From: Circinella minor
Lineage: Eukaryota; Mucoromycota; Mucoromycetes; Mucorales; Lichtheimiaceae
Assembly: GCA_016758965.1 (NCBI GenBank)
Contig: JAEPRB010000077.1
Coordinates: 96,756 to 160,755, forward strand
Direction: 5' to 3'
DNA length: 64,000 nucleotides
A program made the position numbers and the translations under genes. Below are positions 45,553-59,545 of this stretch, one piece after another (position 1 is the stretch's first letter; every line of letters begins with the position of its first letter). A model generated the notes under the pieces. The model was not told where the DNA came from, made no database searches, and worked only from the letters and a program-made list of their open reading frames with translations.

Positions 45553-48500
45553 GCTGTTGCTGTTGCTGATAATGCTGTTGAGGTGGCATTTGAGATCCAT
45601 AATTGGTATAAAAAGAGGATTGTGAAGGTGGAGCGGCGGGAGGAGGGTTAGAATAACTAGGTGCCGGGTGAGGGGGAGGTGGTGCGGAAGCAACAAATGA
45701 CTGCGATGAAGCGGAATAAGATAGAGATGTAATTGGTGTAGAAGTTGCTTGTTGTTCTTGTTGAGAATAATAAGATGGGTTGGTACTACTATTATTAGGT
45801 CCAATTGACATTTCGCGTGCTTTATCTGCCAAGCTGGTAATATTGGTATCAATTGTTGGAGTAGATGATATGGTGGTGGTAGTTGGTGTTGTTGTTATAG
45901 TAGCAGCAGCGGATAAAGTATACTTACTCAATTTTTCTTTGAGTAATTCTTGTTCTCGTCCACTACGTTCATTTTCTAAAGTTCCCATCATACTGTCACG
46001 TTCACGCATACGTTCATTTGTAAACTTCTTAATATTACTGACCAAAGATTCAATCACATCACAAAGACTGGAATAAAATTGAATTCCTTTTCTATAATAT
46101 TTACATATATATTCATTTTAAAAACAGAGATTCATCTTCCTTCCCGCTTTCTTTTCCTCCACTCATCATCCACCTTTTATTCCTTTTTCTTATTTTATAT
46201 TATTATAATCTAGAATAACTTTTATATATGTACCTTAACCCTTCTTTAGTTTCAAAATATCCAGCTTGTGCTTTGTTAAATCGTTCAACAACGTTACGTC
46301 GTTGTCGCTCAGCTGCATCCCATTTCTTTTGTAACTTTTGAGCTTCTTCACCATCCATGACAGCTTTAAAGGCATTGGTTAATTCTTGAATAACTTGTTG
46401 TTGTTGATGAATCGATGCTGAAATACGCTGTTGATGGGGCCTAAACTTTTCCAATTCAGAGCTAAAAATTTGTTGTTCAATATTGACTGTTTTTTTGTTT
46501 AAAATCAAAAGTTGAGAGATATCATCTTGCATAGTCTATAAATGGTTACGTATTATTATTACGTATTTTGTTTGTTTTAATGTATTATCATACTTTTTTA
46601 TACTAGAAAAAAACAAAAGAAATTGTGCTATTTACTTTTTCTTTTAAATCTTCAAAAGTTTCACGACGATCAGTCTCAATTTGTTGAAGTTTATCCAAAG
46701 CAGTTTCCACACGCTTAATCTTGATTTCCATACTTTTGCTACTGATACCAACATCAATTTCTAAATCAAGTAAACTGTTGGTATCATTCATGTTTTTACC
46801 ATGGGCATCATTTAATATTCCAACTAGGCTCTCGGTAAAAGCCGTTTCTATTATTTTGCTCTTGCCGCCTTGACGCAGTATACCAATATCTGGAGCAATC
46901 TGGTCATAATAACGTAAAAGTTGACCATCCGATTGTGATGCACTATTTAATGATTCACGGTGGTTACGCAAATCTTGACGAAAATCACCCGCTAACATCC
47001 CAGATGGCTTTTGTGTCCATTGATCTCCATATTTAACCTAGTTGTTTTTAAAAAAAAAATTGTTTGTTTTTAAATTTCATAGGTAACACATCCTATTTAT
47101 ACCTTTTCATTTGCATGACACATTATTATCTCCCTTCTTTTTTTTTTCTTTTTCTTCTTTCTTTATTACCCTAAGATTTTCGCATTCCCGCATTTCTTGA
47201 TCCAGTTCTAAAGAGGCTTGATCCAACATTTGACCAGCACGTGTTTTAAGACCATCTAAAGTTTCAATCAATTCTCGGACCGTTGTGTTACTGGATGATT
47301 CTTCTTTAGCCAATGTATCCGCCCATTCACGCACTTGAAGAGTGGGTACAGCAAAATTATCTAACATATTATTATTATCATCGGATCGTGGATCTTGTTG
47401 TCGTTTAAATTTATCCAAAGATTGAGGTAATTTCATATATTCGAGTGAAGCATTCAATTCAGCCTTGGCAATATCCAGTCGTTCGGATTCAGCTCGAACC
47501 ATTTTAGCCTTTTCTTCCGAGTACATGGATGCACTTTCATGAACACTTAAAGGAATCAATCTTGCAAATATATCTCCACCAATGACTCTATTGACTTCAT
47601 TTGGACCATAGAGTTCTGAAATAGGGACAGGTTTCACTGCTTTGAGACGATCAATTGGGGTCAAAATAGTGTCCTTCGGAACATGATCATGATAAATCAT
47701 GTCATTATCACGGGCAGCCGCTGTATGTTGTTCCGTCAAAGTAGCAGATAGGGATTTACATAATTCTTGCATAATGGATCCACAATCACTGGGTAATGTT
47801 GTAGCATGATAATTATGATGATTCGTAGATGAGGATGTGGATGAATTCAAGGATGACATACCGGTACTAATCAGTTTGACAGCTTCCTTGGCGACCAATT
47901 CAGCTGCTTGTAACCGTGATACTTGTTCACCAAAACTGTGATCCAATGCACATGCGGCAGCCTTGTGCTGTTGTGCCAACGCTTGATAATATTTATGTTT
48001 AACCTGGGCCATTAACATCCATCCCTTTTCAACACCTACACCACGACTAATACAATCTTGAATATCATCAGTCAAACTACCATATACCCATGCTGCATGG
48101 CTTGCTAATTTAGCTACCAAATTGTCTTTTTTCTTTTCTCGTAGTGAATTTTCCAAGAAACATTCATGTGCTTGAGCAAGCATGAGTTCGGTCAACATCT
48201 TGACCGTATCTCGATTCAAATCTTGTGAAGGTGCATGTAGAAAATTATCATTGATATATAGAAACATTCCAGCCGAAGCTTGAAAAAAGTTGAACGCACG
48301 TTTACGACCATCTGCCTCAGCTCGATTTTGTACAGACGCAATAGCAGAAAGTGTTGATGCTGTATTAAAAATAACACTTGCTTTTTCAAAAGCAAGTGAA
48401 TGTTGTGAAGTAGCTCGACCATTAAATGCATCATACCTGAATGAATATCATTTAGTTTTTTTTTTTTTCTTTCTTTTTTATTTTTGTTTATCAATTCATT

Positions 48501-48905
48501 TCACAACTCGCTATCATTGATAAACCAGTTTTTTTATTTTATTTTTTTTACATTCATGCCTTCTTTTTCTCCAACCATCCTCCTCCCCCCCCTTAGCGCT
48601 TACTCCATTATCATTATCATTTACCAAGTAAATAGAATCTTGATATGTTTCTCATCGACTGGAAACCGTAAATCAAGTAATTCCAACTGCCCAAAATATC
48701 GGTAAAGTAAATCTCGACCTGTTAAATCTTTACCTGCGCCGCGAATATCTTGTCGTAATCGGTTCAGGGCAAAAGTTTCTTCAGCATATTTCTCGGGATC
48801 ATCTTGATAGACCTGACCAATCCAATGTTTTAACGGGTGTATCCAATCAACGTCGTCCGTACGTTTAAATGGTGCATTCATAAATGGTATTTGCTGTTGA
48901 GCCAT
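44651..48905 (-). CDS. Bro1/ALIX-type ESCRT adaptor
   Basis: Five exons: 48905-48625, 48436-47170, 47037-46636, 46535-46234 and 46091-44651; 1230 aa. A BRO1 domain covers residues about 5-390 (MNAPFKRTDDVDW, then FTWYDAFNGRATSQHSLAFE across the first intron, which confirms that junction). A coiled V-domain follows to about residue 790 (RECENLRVKYGDQW, DIGILRQGGKSKI, FEDLKEK). The last 440 residues are a proline/glutamine-rich tail with a poly-Gln tract near residue 930 and many PPP and QQ groups. The layout is that of Bro1 (Vps31) and ALIX rather than Rim20, which lacks so long a tail. Bro1 binds Snf7 (ESCRT-III) through the BRO1 domain and recruits the deubiquitinase Doa4 at endosomes, so a role in multivesicular body sorting is inferred. 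The start MAQQQIPF precedes the domain by only a few residues, as usual. Confidence 0.92.
45440..45570 (-). repeat. Coding CAG/CAA tracts (poly-Gln) in the Bro1-like tail
   Basis: Two neighbouring glutamine runs, of about 20 and 10 residues, separated by a short Ser/Ile/Asn/Tyr stretch. The mix of CAA and CAG codons partly stabilises the tract. Confidence 0.85.
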
Positions 48906-51900
48906 TTTATAATTATATACTTTGTTTATCTATACACAAAATAGTAACAACAATAAAAAATATGTGTATATAGTAAAGGAGTTGACGAACAAAAAATGCT
49001 GGGGTTAAAAAGAAACTCATGCGTAGTAATGCAAAAAAAAAAATACTAAAAAATAAAAATAAAAAATCCCTTTATTAGTTGGGTGAATTATTATCTGGTA
49101 AAAACTTATATTTTCTTTTTTTACATGTTTTTCTGTCCAGTTATCAATTCGTTATAGAAAAAAATGAGGGCGAATGATAATAAGTTGTTTTGTTCGTAAC
49201 TAAGACTTTTTTTTTAATAGTTGTAAAATAATGCACACCTAAACTAAGTAAGCTTCCGCCTTTTTCTTTTTTTTTTTTTTTTTTTTCGAGTCAGCTGATT
49301 TGAGTTTAAAGTGACCGATTCAATAAAATGTTGGGTATACAAGTATGTGTAAAACAATAATGCTTTAACATCTCCATATAAATGGAAACTGAAATAGTAA
49401 CATATTCTCTTAAGCACTACTGCCATTATATCAGAGAAACAGTGACTGTTAAGCAATAAAATAATAGAAACAAAACGAAAATTGATACTACAATTATGCT
49501 CTTTATACCGTTTTTGTACGTAAGTAGAATACCTAGTATTTGTAGTTATGGGATTAATATGGGTATATATGGACACTATTATGTTCGACAATTCGTCATT
49601 TTTCCACTTATTTTTCAAAAAAAGAAAAATTTACTGTACGTAAAATAAAACCTTGAAAAAGATTATACAGTAAAATGTCGAGAAAAATAGAAGTTTCCGT
49701 GTCTAATTAAAAAACTAATACTAGATAATAACAAGTTTATATTGCAAAAATCTGTTGTTGTTGCTTACGTAACTAATATCAAATTTAACACATACCTAAG
49801 ATTTTTCTCTCCTCCTAACCATACTTAATACCAGTATTATAAAAATTAAGTATCTGTTTAAAAGCTGTAGAGTTGTTTTGTTATTATTTTTGATATTCAG
49901 GTGACAATAACCATAACTTTAACTTTAAAGAAAAAGAGAAGACAAGAATTAAAAAAAAAAAAGCTCAGTTACTCAAATATTGACAGGACAAAGATCATGA
50001 ACAAGTCAGACAGTTGTATTTTATGATAATAAAACGACGCGTCGTCGTTATCTTATACCTAATACTTACCAACATGAAGAATTTAATGGACTAAATATTT
50101 TAGTCATATGTTTTAATGACCATTATTAAATATCAAAATTTTGAATTTTATTATATGGAAAAGATGAAAGATTGTTTGCTCTGGTAGACTATAGTATCAT
50201 AGGAAACCTACAAAACTGGTAATTCGGCATATGTTACTTACTCTTTTAGTTTCTTTTTATTGCGAATTCAACTGGGCATTTGTTGTAGTATGTAAATTAT
50301 CATGGCTACTACTTGTATACTATATTTTCTCCTATATGTGAGAATAAAGACCGCCATCTCTTTTATTTGTTTATTATATATTATGATTTATGGATGTTAT
50401 TTAACTGATGATGTGCATTATTAAATAGTAATTTTCTTTGTAATCATTTTTCGGGGCTTCTGAAAAGACAAGATGTATATAACCTATAGAGAAATTATGT
50501 TACAATAAGACATGATGTGGAGCAACACAAGATGTATTATATCACTTTTCATTTATCATCATATTTATATATACAATACTTTTTTTTCTCTTGATGGTAC
50601 GATACATGTGGTGGAAGACATGATACGTATGTAATAATAAGTTGATGAAAAAAAATATTCACTGTTGAAGTACTACTGCTATGATTATATAATAACGTTA
50701 CAATTATGTAACCTAACATAAAAACACGTGAGATTGAAGAAAGAGAACATTATGCATCTCTATATTTTTTTTTTCTTTATGAGAATGAGAGTAATACCTC
50801 GTGGTAAGTTTTTTTGATATATGATCTCTATCAAAATATATCAATGAATTGCTGCTTTATTATTATGATTTGCAGGAGAACCGTCAGTTCGTCTCAATCT
50901 TGCATTTGTATTATTGACAACTCCCATGTGACGGTGCATATTATATAATATGTTTGTACTACATGCGTTTTTGAGGCATTATGAGATAACATAATATAGT
51001 CAATTTTTTGCTTTTCTCTTCCCACATAAGGACGATCATTAATACAATTTATATAGTAGCAAAGCTGATGGTTTAAAGTTCAAAAAGATGCCATTGTTTC
51101 ACTACCAAAACTCTTACTTTATTTAAATAACTAGTTGCTTTTACGTTAATAAACTCTATGGAAATGCTGTATTCTTCTTCTTTATGTAATTATATCCGAA
51201 TCGTAATAATAAAAGCTATAACTACGTAGTCATCTAAGTATGGTGCTATAAGTCTTTACATTGTGTAAACAAAATCATTTGCAGATATAACTAGTTAGTA
51301 CGTATGTGCTTCATTCCATGTGACTGGCGAAAAAAAAGGTTTGTTGAAGGCTTGGAATCCATGAAATGTACTGCTTTAAGTAGTATAGTACATATTTAGT
51401 GTTTTTTAGTGTCAAACTAGCAGAATGCCTTTATTCCACAACTATTATTTTCATCATACATATGTATCAAGCGTTTATATTTGCTATACATGATACACAC
51501 ACACATAACTAACATTCTCTTCTTGCTCTCCTGTACACTAGCACAGTAAAGGTATAAAAATAACTATTCGTAGCTTCTAGTATGTCATTGTTGATATACT
51601 ATTCGATAGCATCTTTGGTACTAGTAAAACTCTGTTTAAAATGACTTATAGTTAAACAGTTTAAATCATAAATTTGAGCAAGTCAAAAGAAAAAAAAAAC
51701 ACCATAACTAAATATTATATTTATTATCCTGCCGACCAAGTTATTATCATGTTAATTTTAACTAAAGAACAAAGACTGGAGATAATGTTTCTTTTTCAAT
51801 GTTCTAATATAAAAAATGACGTAGATGCTCCTTATTATTATTGATGTATAATAGGAAAGTGTTTATTGTATTAATTCTTTATTCGTGCTGTATATAAATG

Positions 51901-52485
51901 CATAAACAAAGCTGCATGATCAAAATAAGAAATATAATATAATGAATAAACATACTAAAAACAAAAAACAAAAAAAAAAAAACAACCGAACTGGGTTTTA
52001 CGTATCAATAAAAAAAAATAATTGTGATTTACAAAACAACGTAGTAAAGATATATATGTACTACGTGATTAGAAATTTGTTCCAGGTTACGTTATAATAA
52101 CAATGAATGATATATCTAAAACTCCTGATTTGTTTTAATACATAGTTATATAATATATTATTTATTACGTACATCGATCGTAACACAGTTTATTATTTGA
52201 TACATTTTATTCTGTTTGGAAAGGATGAGTCCCGACTCCAGGCTGAGATCTGCGTCATGCATAAAATAAGTCGTGATATATGATGTGTATGTGAATACAC
52301 AGAAATTATGATAAAAAAAAAACCAGCGCAACATATTACTAAATAATTCAGATAAAAAAAAAATTACTTTTATAGTGTACATGCAGTTATACATATATAT
52401 ATATATATATAATGTAAAATTAAATGTCATCATGATTTATAATGAAGATAAACAAATACAAAAAAAAAAGAAGGGGAGAAGTTTT

Positions 52486-52527
<42 letters not shown>

Positions 52528-54228
52528 TACTATAAAAATACATTGCATAAAAAATATTTTACGATCTAGATTCTTTTTTTCTTATTTTTGACAAAGTTCT
52601 TTTTTTTTTCCTTCTCCTTTATTACACAACACTTATTTCTTCCTCTCTGCTCCCCCCCCCCTTTTTTTTTTTTCCTCTCAAAGTTTTCTTGTTTATTCCA
52701 AATAATAATCTCTCTCCCACTTGGTTTTTCTCTCCTTGATCGGTGGCGGGATGTTTTTTGAACAAACGAACCTCGGCTTGTTTCCATAAACATTCAAAAT
52801 GACGATACTTTTTGTAATGTTGATGTTCTTTCTTAAGGCAAACCCAGTCGGTTTATTTTTTAGGGAGAAAATATCGGTTTTACATAAAAAAAAAAAAAAA
52901 ATTACAGTTGTTCAGTCATAAAGTGACACCTTCTACAACAATGCAATAATGATAATAATAGCTGACACATATTGTTTACTCCTACTCTCATGTGTGCCAA
53001 ACGATGTAGTCATTCTAAATTTTGATTGGTTAAATTTATTAGCTATTCTTTTTTATTTTATAAGTACGCTTGAAGTCCTATGGCTGTAGTTAAAAAAAAA
53101 AAATTGTTTCCTGTTATTTGTATATTTAAAAATGTGAAGTTTTTAATCAGAATGTAAGCGTGTGCTTTTAGTATGAGGTTCTATCATCATTATGACGACG
53201 TTAAATGTAGTGGATTCAAACAAATAGCTTTTTTTTTTTCCCACTTTATTACCAAACCCTAATTCCCTTTCTTTTCTTTATAAAAACTCGCGTGACAGTA
53301 AAAAAAAAAAAAAACATATGAAATTAGGAATCTGTTTAAAAAGAATAATTGTATGTAATTGATAATAGTTAAATTGCTTGTAAAAAAAAAAAAAAAAGGG
53401 GATCAAAAAAATAAAAAGTGGTCCGAGCATCATATTGACATTTATAAATAAGAAACTGTGGTCAATGAAATAGATTTTATTGGTTCATTTCATTTCAAAT
53501 ACTATAACCATACCTTTTTTATAAATTTCTTTAAGACATAAAACTAAGCCGATAATGGAAAGCTCCAGGTGGCAGTTTAATCCAAACTTTTGGGAAATAC
53601 TTTCTTCGATTGTCATACATAAAAAGCGAAGGTTTCGGATCGGGAAAAAAAAAAAAAGTCTTTTAGAATCATTTTTACCAACACTCAAGATCAAACTTTA
53701 CTCTCCCTCCTCTTCTTTTTTAAATAATGCAGAATATTTAGAAAAAGAAAAAGTTATTTTTTTTTTTTACTAAAAAGAAAGAATAACAATAACAATAACA
53801 AAAATGATGATATTCCACAAAATGAACGGGGAGATAAAATAAATGAAAGAAGCAATAAAATCGTACAGAGAGAAGGACGATCGAACTCGGAGTTATAAAT
53901 GTTACACAAACAGCACCATGACGAAATATTCAATTTCTTTTTATGGCATATTTTTTTTTTCTGGGGGATGAAATAAATGATTTTTGTTGGACTAATCAGT
54001 TTCACGTAGAAAGAGAGGGAGAATCCTGTTTGGGGCTGTCTTGTTGCCATGACATCATTGGTATCTATCTGCAAAAAAAAAAAAAAAAAAAAAAACTGCA
54101 TATTATATAAATATATAATGCTTCTTTTGTTTCTTTTCACAATCATTTTTTTTTTTTTACATCTTTTTAAAAAAAGAAACTTAACTTAGCATTTCATATA
54201 TACATATAAACAATATTTTTTTTAAAAA
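48906..54228. other. Large gene-free AT-rich region
   Basis: 5.3 kb, the longest gap in the window. It contains an ACGACGCGTCGT palindrome at about 50035 with an internal ACGCGT core, an (ATA)n repeat at 52485-52525, many homopolymers and numerous TACGTA sites. All open frames are short and of AT-biased composition. No coding remnant, tRNA-like motif or repeat family shared with the accessory stretch was seen. Confidence 0.55.
52485..52525 (+). repeat. (ATA)n microsatellite
   Basis: About 13 ATA units in intergenic DNA. Confidence 0.9.
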
Positions 54229-54543
54229 ATGGCATCCCTCTATTCTAAACCAAACACTGTTCCATCAACTACTACTACACATCATCAACATACGATTCGT
54301 TCATCGTTAACTCGAGAAGATCTCTTGGCTATGGCAAGAAATGAATATGCCCGACAATTATGCAAGTTCACTGAAGCTCAATTGAAGCAACGTGTGCCAT
54401 CATGTAACACCAATAGTGCCTACAAAGAGCGTATGACTTCCACAACTACTTCAAATAATACCAACTCCACTTCCTGTAATAACAATAGCAGTGTGTCTTC
54501 ATCATCTTCATCAAATACGACGACGAGTAAAACCAGTTTATAA
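54229..54543 (+). CDS. Small orphan protein with a helical core and Ser/Thr/Asn tail
   Basis: Single exon, 104 aa. The ATG follows a TA-rich leader and an A run, like other starts here. After a Thr/His-rich head there is a conserved-looking helical core at residues about 24-62 (SLTREDLLAMARNEYARQLC, then KFTEAQLKQRV). The last 35 residues are Ser/Thr/Asn low complexity. Composition is clearly coding-like against its AT-rich flanks. I do not recognise a family, and no membrane segment or signal peptide is visible. The low-complexity tail resembles those of the transcription factors in this window, but there is no DNA-binding motif. Confidence 0.6.
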   Translation: MASLYSKPNTVPSTTTTHHQHTIRSSLTREDLLAMARNEYARQLCKFTEAQLKQRVPSCNTNSAYKERMTSTTTSNNTNSTSCNNNSSVSSSSSSNTTTSKTSL

Positions 54544-57059
54544 AAAAAAAAAAGAATTTGACAACTAATATTTTCCCAACAAAATATATATTATTTATTA
54601 CATAATTTTTTTTTTCCTTTCAACAATAATCAACTTTAAACGATTTCAAATCAATTACGACAAATCCCTGGCTCTTGTTTTCTGGTATAAAACCAAGGCG
54701 CTGTCCTGTTCAAACTGGAATATTCTTGGGCATAAATCTTCTATTTTTTTCTATATTTTTTGCCACTCAAAGAAGAAAAAAAAAAGAGCCCCTACTTGAT
54801 CTCCTTTTATTATTACTTTTCTCTCCTCCTATTGACCCCTCACAATTCTTTTTTGATCTTTCTCTTCTGGCTTTCCGGTTTTGTAATCCTTTTATCTCCT
54901 TTTATACCTAAAATCATTGTCTTCAATGACGGGCTATTCCCCCTTTTTTTTTTTTTGTTTACATAAGTTTTCATTCACATATACAAAACACACACACACA
55001 CACATACATTTAGATACATATTGTCACATTCATATATCACAAACATGTATTTTTTTCTTACTGATATAGATATACATGGAGAGAAAAAGGAGGAGGAAAG
55101 TTTAAAAAGGATATAATTAAAACCACACCACATCACATACGTACAACACATAACCAAAAAAAAAAAAAAAAAACTGCATTCACCCTATTATTATTATTAT
55201 TATTATTGTTATTATCATACGTTTTTTTTTTTTTGTTTCGCTTTGATATCCCCTTTATTTTGTACATATATAATCTGCAAAAAAAAAAAAAAAGATAATA
55301 AAAAATAATAATAAAAAATTCAGCTTTTATGATAATTCTAAAAATAGTATTTCCTTTTAACCCTTAATGTTATATAAAAATGTGTTTTGGGTAATTGTTT
55401 CCAAAATAAATAAAAAAAAAACTCTGGACCAATAAAAAAATATATTAATGATTTATACCAAAAGCCTATTTTATTAATAATAGCAAAAAGATAATTCAAC
55501 AACAACAACAACCTTACTATTTGTTATGTCTTAATGTACTGAAGGCTAAAATTCAAAACTTTACTTTATTATCTTGTCCTTGGAGGATGCGCACTTCATT
55601 TTTTTTTTCTCCACACATTTATTACTTTTTTTGATAAAAGGAAACCCCCTTTTTTTTTTTTTCATGGTCGCTAATAGAACCTTCTATTTCCCAGGGTAAA
55701 AAAAAAAAAAGAAGCTTAATTATACTCTTTAAACATGGTAAGCTTGACAGTTGGTATTGTTAAAAACTGAACTTGTATGTATACGTGTCTGTGTCAAAAA
55801 AAAAAAAAGTATTGCTTAAGTTCTACGTATCAAGATTGAAAAAAACCATTTATGTTTATTACTTGCTTCTAAAATGAATGAGATCAATTAAAACAATGGA
55901 TAATTTGAGTTTATGTGTACGTAAATCCAATGTTTTTGTTGATTACCTGTTAAATCAATACAGAGTACCATATGAGTAAATAATCCAATAGCGGAGGAAA
56001 GACATAATAATCCTTAATAGATAAATGTTTATTTTGATAGGTTTATTATCCGACTTGAACCATGCGTAACTACCATTTGTCTAGACACAATGGCTGTGAT
56101 ACAAGAAGTTTATTAATTGTTTTGATCCGATCCTTCCTTCTGCTTTCTGAATCATCTTCTTTTTTAAGATGTTCTATAATTATATATGATCAGTGCAACT
56201 GAAGTAGCTTTTATACCAAGGGATTTATGAATCCTATCTTACTAATATTTTGACTGACTATTATTTCATCATAGTTGTTTGCCACCATCAATAATACACA
56301 CGAGTATAAAAGTCAAGGTGCGCATGATGTAAATTGAAAGAGATTTATGTGATTGATAAGCATCCAAATAAGTATCATTCCTGAAGATCATGCTCCTATG
56401 ACTTATAGTTTACTTCAAAACTGTCAACCTTTCTACCACGTTAATGCTAGATGAATTGATGATGCTGTTTGTTTGTTCAACTGTCAGACTTTGTGCTGAG
56501 TACGTAGACATATCTGCAAAAGGTAAAATTTAGGCTTGAAATATATATCAGAAAAGGAGATTGAGATTGTGAGAGAGAGTAGAAAAAGAAAGAACAATCA
56601 TAATACCCAATAGATGCATCTGACTTAATGGTTAACAACGCAAAGCCCCGATATAATTATTTTTTTTTTTTGCTAAAAATGCAACATGCATTTCCTGAAA
56701 TAGATCTAGACTCTTTTTTATATTATATATTTTTTTTTTTTTGCACAGAAATCAATAATAAAAATATCACACAGTTTATTATTATTATTTTTTTTTCTAT
56801 ACACGCCTTTAATAACAATTACATTTATACACTCACGCTCACTTACAAAGTGTGCAAAATAGTGTTAAAAAAATTATTCCATTTTGTTTCTCTAAGCCGT
56901 TCCTTTATATTATATACACATAACTTTTTTTTTCTCTTAAACTTTTTTCTCACTTCCCCTTGTATTGCTTTTGTTACTTCTTTTTTTTTTCGAAAAAAAA
57001 AACCCCCCCTTCCTTTTACAAACAACACACACAAATATTAATAAGAACAAAAACGGATA
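54544..57059. other. AT-rich intergenic DNA, no gene seen
   Basis: 2.5 kb with (CA)n at 54988-55003, (ATT)n near 55185-55205 and many A/T runs. The stretch 56030-56500 is less biased but is broken by stops in every frame. The last 150 bp are the pyrimidine-rich promoter/leader of the RhoGAP gene. Confidence 0.55.
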
Positions 57060-59093
57060 ATGTCTACATTCGACATTCCAACGGTTCTTTCACCAACACA
57101 AAAAACAATTTTAAGTGCTTGGTGGAAAAAAGTTACTGTTGCAAATCGTAAAGGAAATGAGATGGACTTTATTGAAACTAATTCTGGTAAAATATATATA
57201 TATATATTTTTTTACATGATATGTGTAAAGTAAAAAAGCTTATTTTTTTCGTTAAATATATGGCTGGTGGTACCTGTATTTATTATTATTTATTAATATT
57301 ATAGAAAAAAGAGTGTTTGGATTACCTTTATCAGAATCTATCAAATATGCTCATTCCAGTATTTCCTATGCTGATGACGATAAATCTGGTGAACGTTGTT
57401 ATGGAATCATTCCAACTATTATCGCCAAATGTGGTTCTTTTTTAAAAGAAGAAGGTATTAAACGCAAACGTTTTTTTTTTCTTTTTGTTGAGAATAAAAG
57501 TATAAGAAATAATATTATAGTCATGACAATATATTATACATATTGGGACTGATACTATGGCAACACACTCCATATCTATAATTAATATGCATGAAAAAAA
57601 AATTTACTTAATTTTTACTCCTAAATATGTAATATATAGGTTTGATGGTAGAAGGGATTTTTCGAATGTCAGGTAGTGCTAAACGAATAAGTTCATTACA
57701 ACACATGTTTGATGAATCAGACGACTATGGAGCAAAATTTAGTTGGAATGGTGGATATACAGTTCATGATGCAGCAAATGTTATGCGGCGCTTTCTGAAT
57801 CATCTTCCGGAGCCTGTAATTACGCTTGACTATTATCGACCTTTTAAAGATGCAATGCGTAAGTGTATTTTTTTTTTTTTTACAAGGTTCATGCAAAAGA
57901 AACCTAAACAAATGTTTCAAGAATTACCGACATTTTTTATATTTTTTTTTTTTTTTAGATGAAGAATATCCAAGCACTGAAGCGAAAATCAATGCATTTC
58001 AACAACTTATTGATGAATTACCTTTAGTACACCAATACTTATTATTATATATTATGGATATGCTTGGATTATTTTCAATGACTAGTGATGAAACACGTAT
58101 GGATGTATCTGCTTTAGCTGCAGTATTTGCTCCTGTAAGTTGAAGAAGAAAAAAAAGAAAAGATGGGGGAAAAAATATTTGGTAGGGGACAAGAGATCGA
58201 TCTTCTTTGTATGTTTGTTTATTATTTATTGGGAGATATATAACCTGTCAAAGTAGGATAAAACCTGATTCATAATGATATATGCTATTACTTTATTTTA
58301 ATTTTTATTTTTCTTAAAAAAATTATTAGGGTGTTTTATCTCATCCAGATGACGAATTAAATCCAGCCGGATATAAGGAATCACAACGAGTACTTGAATT
58401 CTTGATTGAACATCAAGATAAATTTGCTGTACCAAAGTCATGTATTCCCGCCAATCAATCATTAATTCCTCGACCACAAACTAGCGCAACAGGTAATTAA
58501 AAAAAAATCGGATGCATAAATATCAATATATTGATTTATTTAGTTAACTTTTCAATAACGTAATAATAGTATCCGAAACAACTCCTTTACGACGACGATC
58601 ATCTAGTAATCCAGATAAAAGAACGGCAGCAGAACTCAATCGAATTGCCCAAAATCTTGAAAGTCACAGTCTTGGAGGAGTATCAGAACCAAAATTAAAA
58701 CGTTCCGCTACAACATCTATACCAAAGGGAGGAAAAAGGCCGAGTTTCCCTTCTAATGATACAACTATTTTTTTACCGTCAACTGAAATTATGTCATCAA
58801 CACAATTAAAACGCTCAAAAACTGTACCAAGTAAACGGCACAAAGATAGTAATGAATCTGCTATACAACAAGGTAAACTAGACAGAAATAAATTCTTTAT
58901 ACTAGTGGATGAGAAAAATCAAAATAGAAAAAGAAATGAATTGAATGAAACGGAAAAAGATTTATAAGAACGATGTAACTTATTTTATTTATTATTAGGT
59001 GAGAAAAAATCATCAAGTCGATGGAAATCAATTCGCCGGGTTCCGGTTGGAAAACAACCACAACAGCCACATGAACTTGTATCCCAATCTTAG
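57060..59093 (+). CDS. Rho GTPase-activating protein, Sac7/Bag7-like
   Basis: Seven exons: 57060-57186, 57305-57454, 57640-57858, 57959-58134, 58330-58492, 58570-58872 and 58999-59093; 410 aa. A RhoGAP domain spans residues about 44-245: VFGLPLSESIKYAHSSIS, YGIIPTIIAKCGSFLKEEG, the arginine-finger loop VEGIFRMSGSAKR (catalytic Arg101), YTVHDAANVMRRFLNHLPEP and LPLVHQYLLLYIMD. The FGLPLSESIKYA opening and the TVHD block point to the Sac7/Bag7 class, which inactivates Rho1 in yeast and thereby tunes cell-wall and actin signalling. The C-terminal 150 residues are basic and Ser/Pro-rich. The short head MSTFDIPTVLSPTQKTILSA has paired Trp residues (AWWKK). All introns keep phase. The start is the first ATG in frame. 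Confidence 0.9.
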
Positions 59094-59510
59094 CCACCTT
59101 TTTTTATTATTATTATTATTGCTATGATAAACAATACTTCATAACATCAAAAAAAAAAAAAAATCCCCAACGTTTTTCAACATGCCACCAGCAACAACAA
59201 ACCATTATTACTTTTCTTTTCTGTATCTGTTCGCCCTCTGTCACTCAATCATACGTTTTCTATTATTATTATTACTATTGTTATTATTACCTGTATATTT
59301 ATATCCTTCTTTTTTTTTTACTATCACCTATACAGCACTTATTGAAACCAATCAGTCAATTTGTTTCCTTTAGCTCCACCAAATTCCCATCATCATTCTT
59401 TTTTCGATATCATCTATTACTACACGTTCATTTTTTTTTATTAAGAAATATATCTTTATTGTTTTATCGTTTTTCTTTCCTACAATCAAAAAGAGAGTTT
59501 TTTGTTGTTG

Positions 59511-59545
<35 letters not shown>

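Noticed and set aside
53485..53773. Overlapping plus and minus frames of about 70 codons
   Set aside because: Both depend on A/T homopolymers and have no flanking splice sites or recognisable motifs.
56628..57041. 137-codon plus-strand frame upstream of the RhoGAP gene
   Set aside because: Built from T runs (poly-Phe) in the promoter and leader; no family resemblance.
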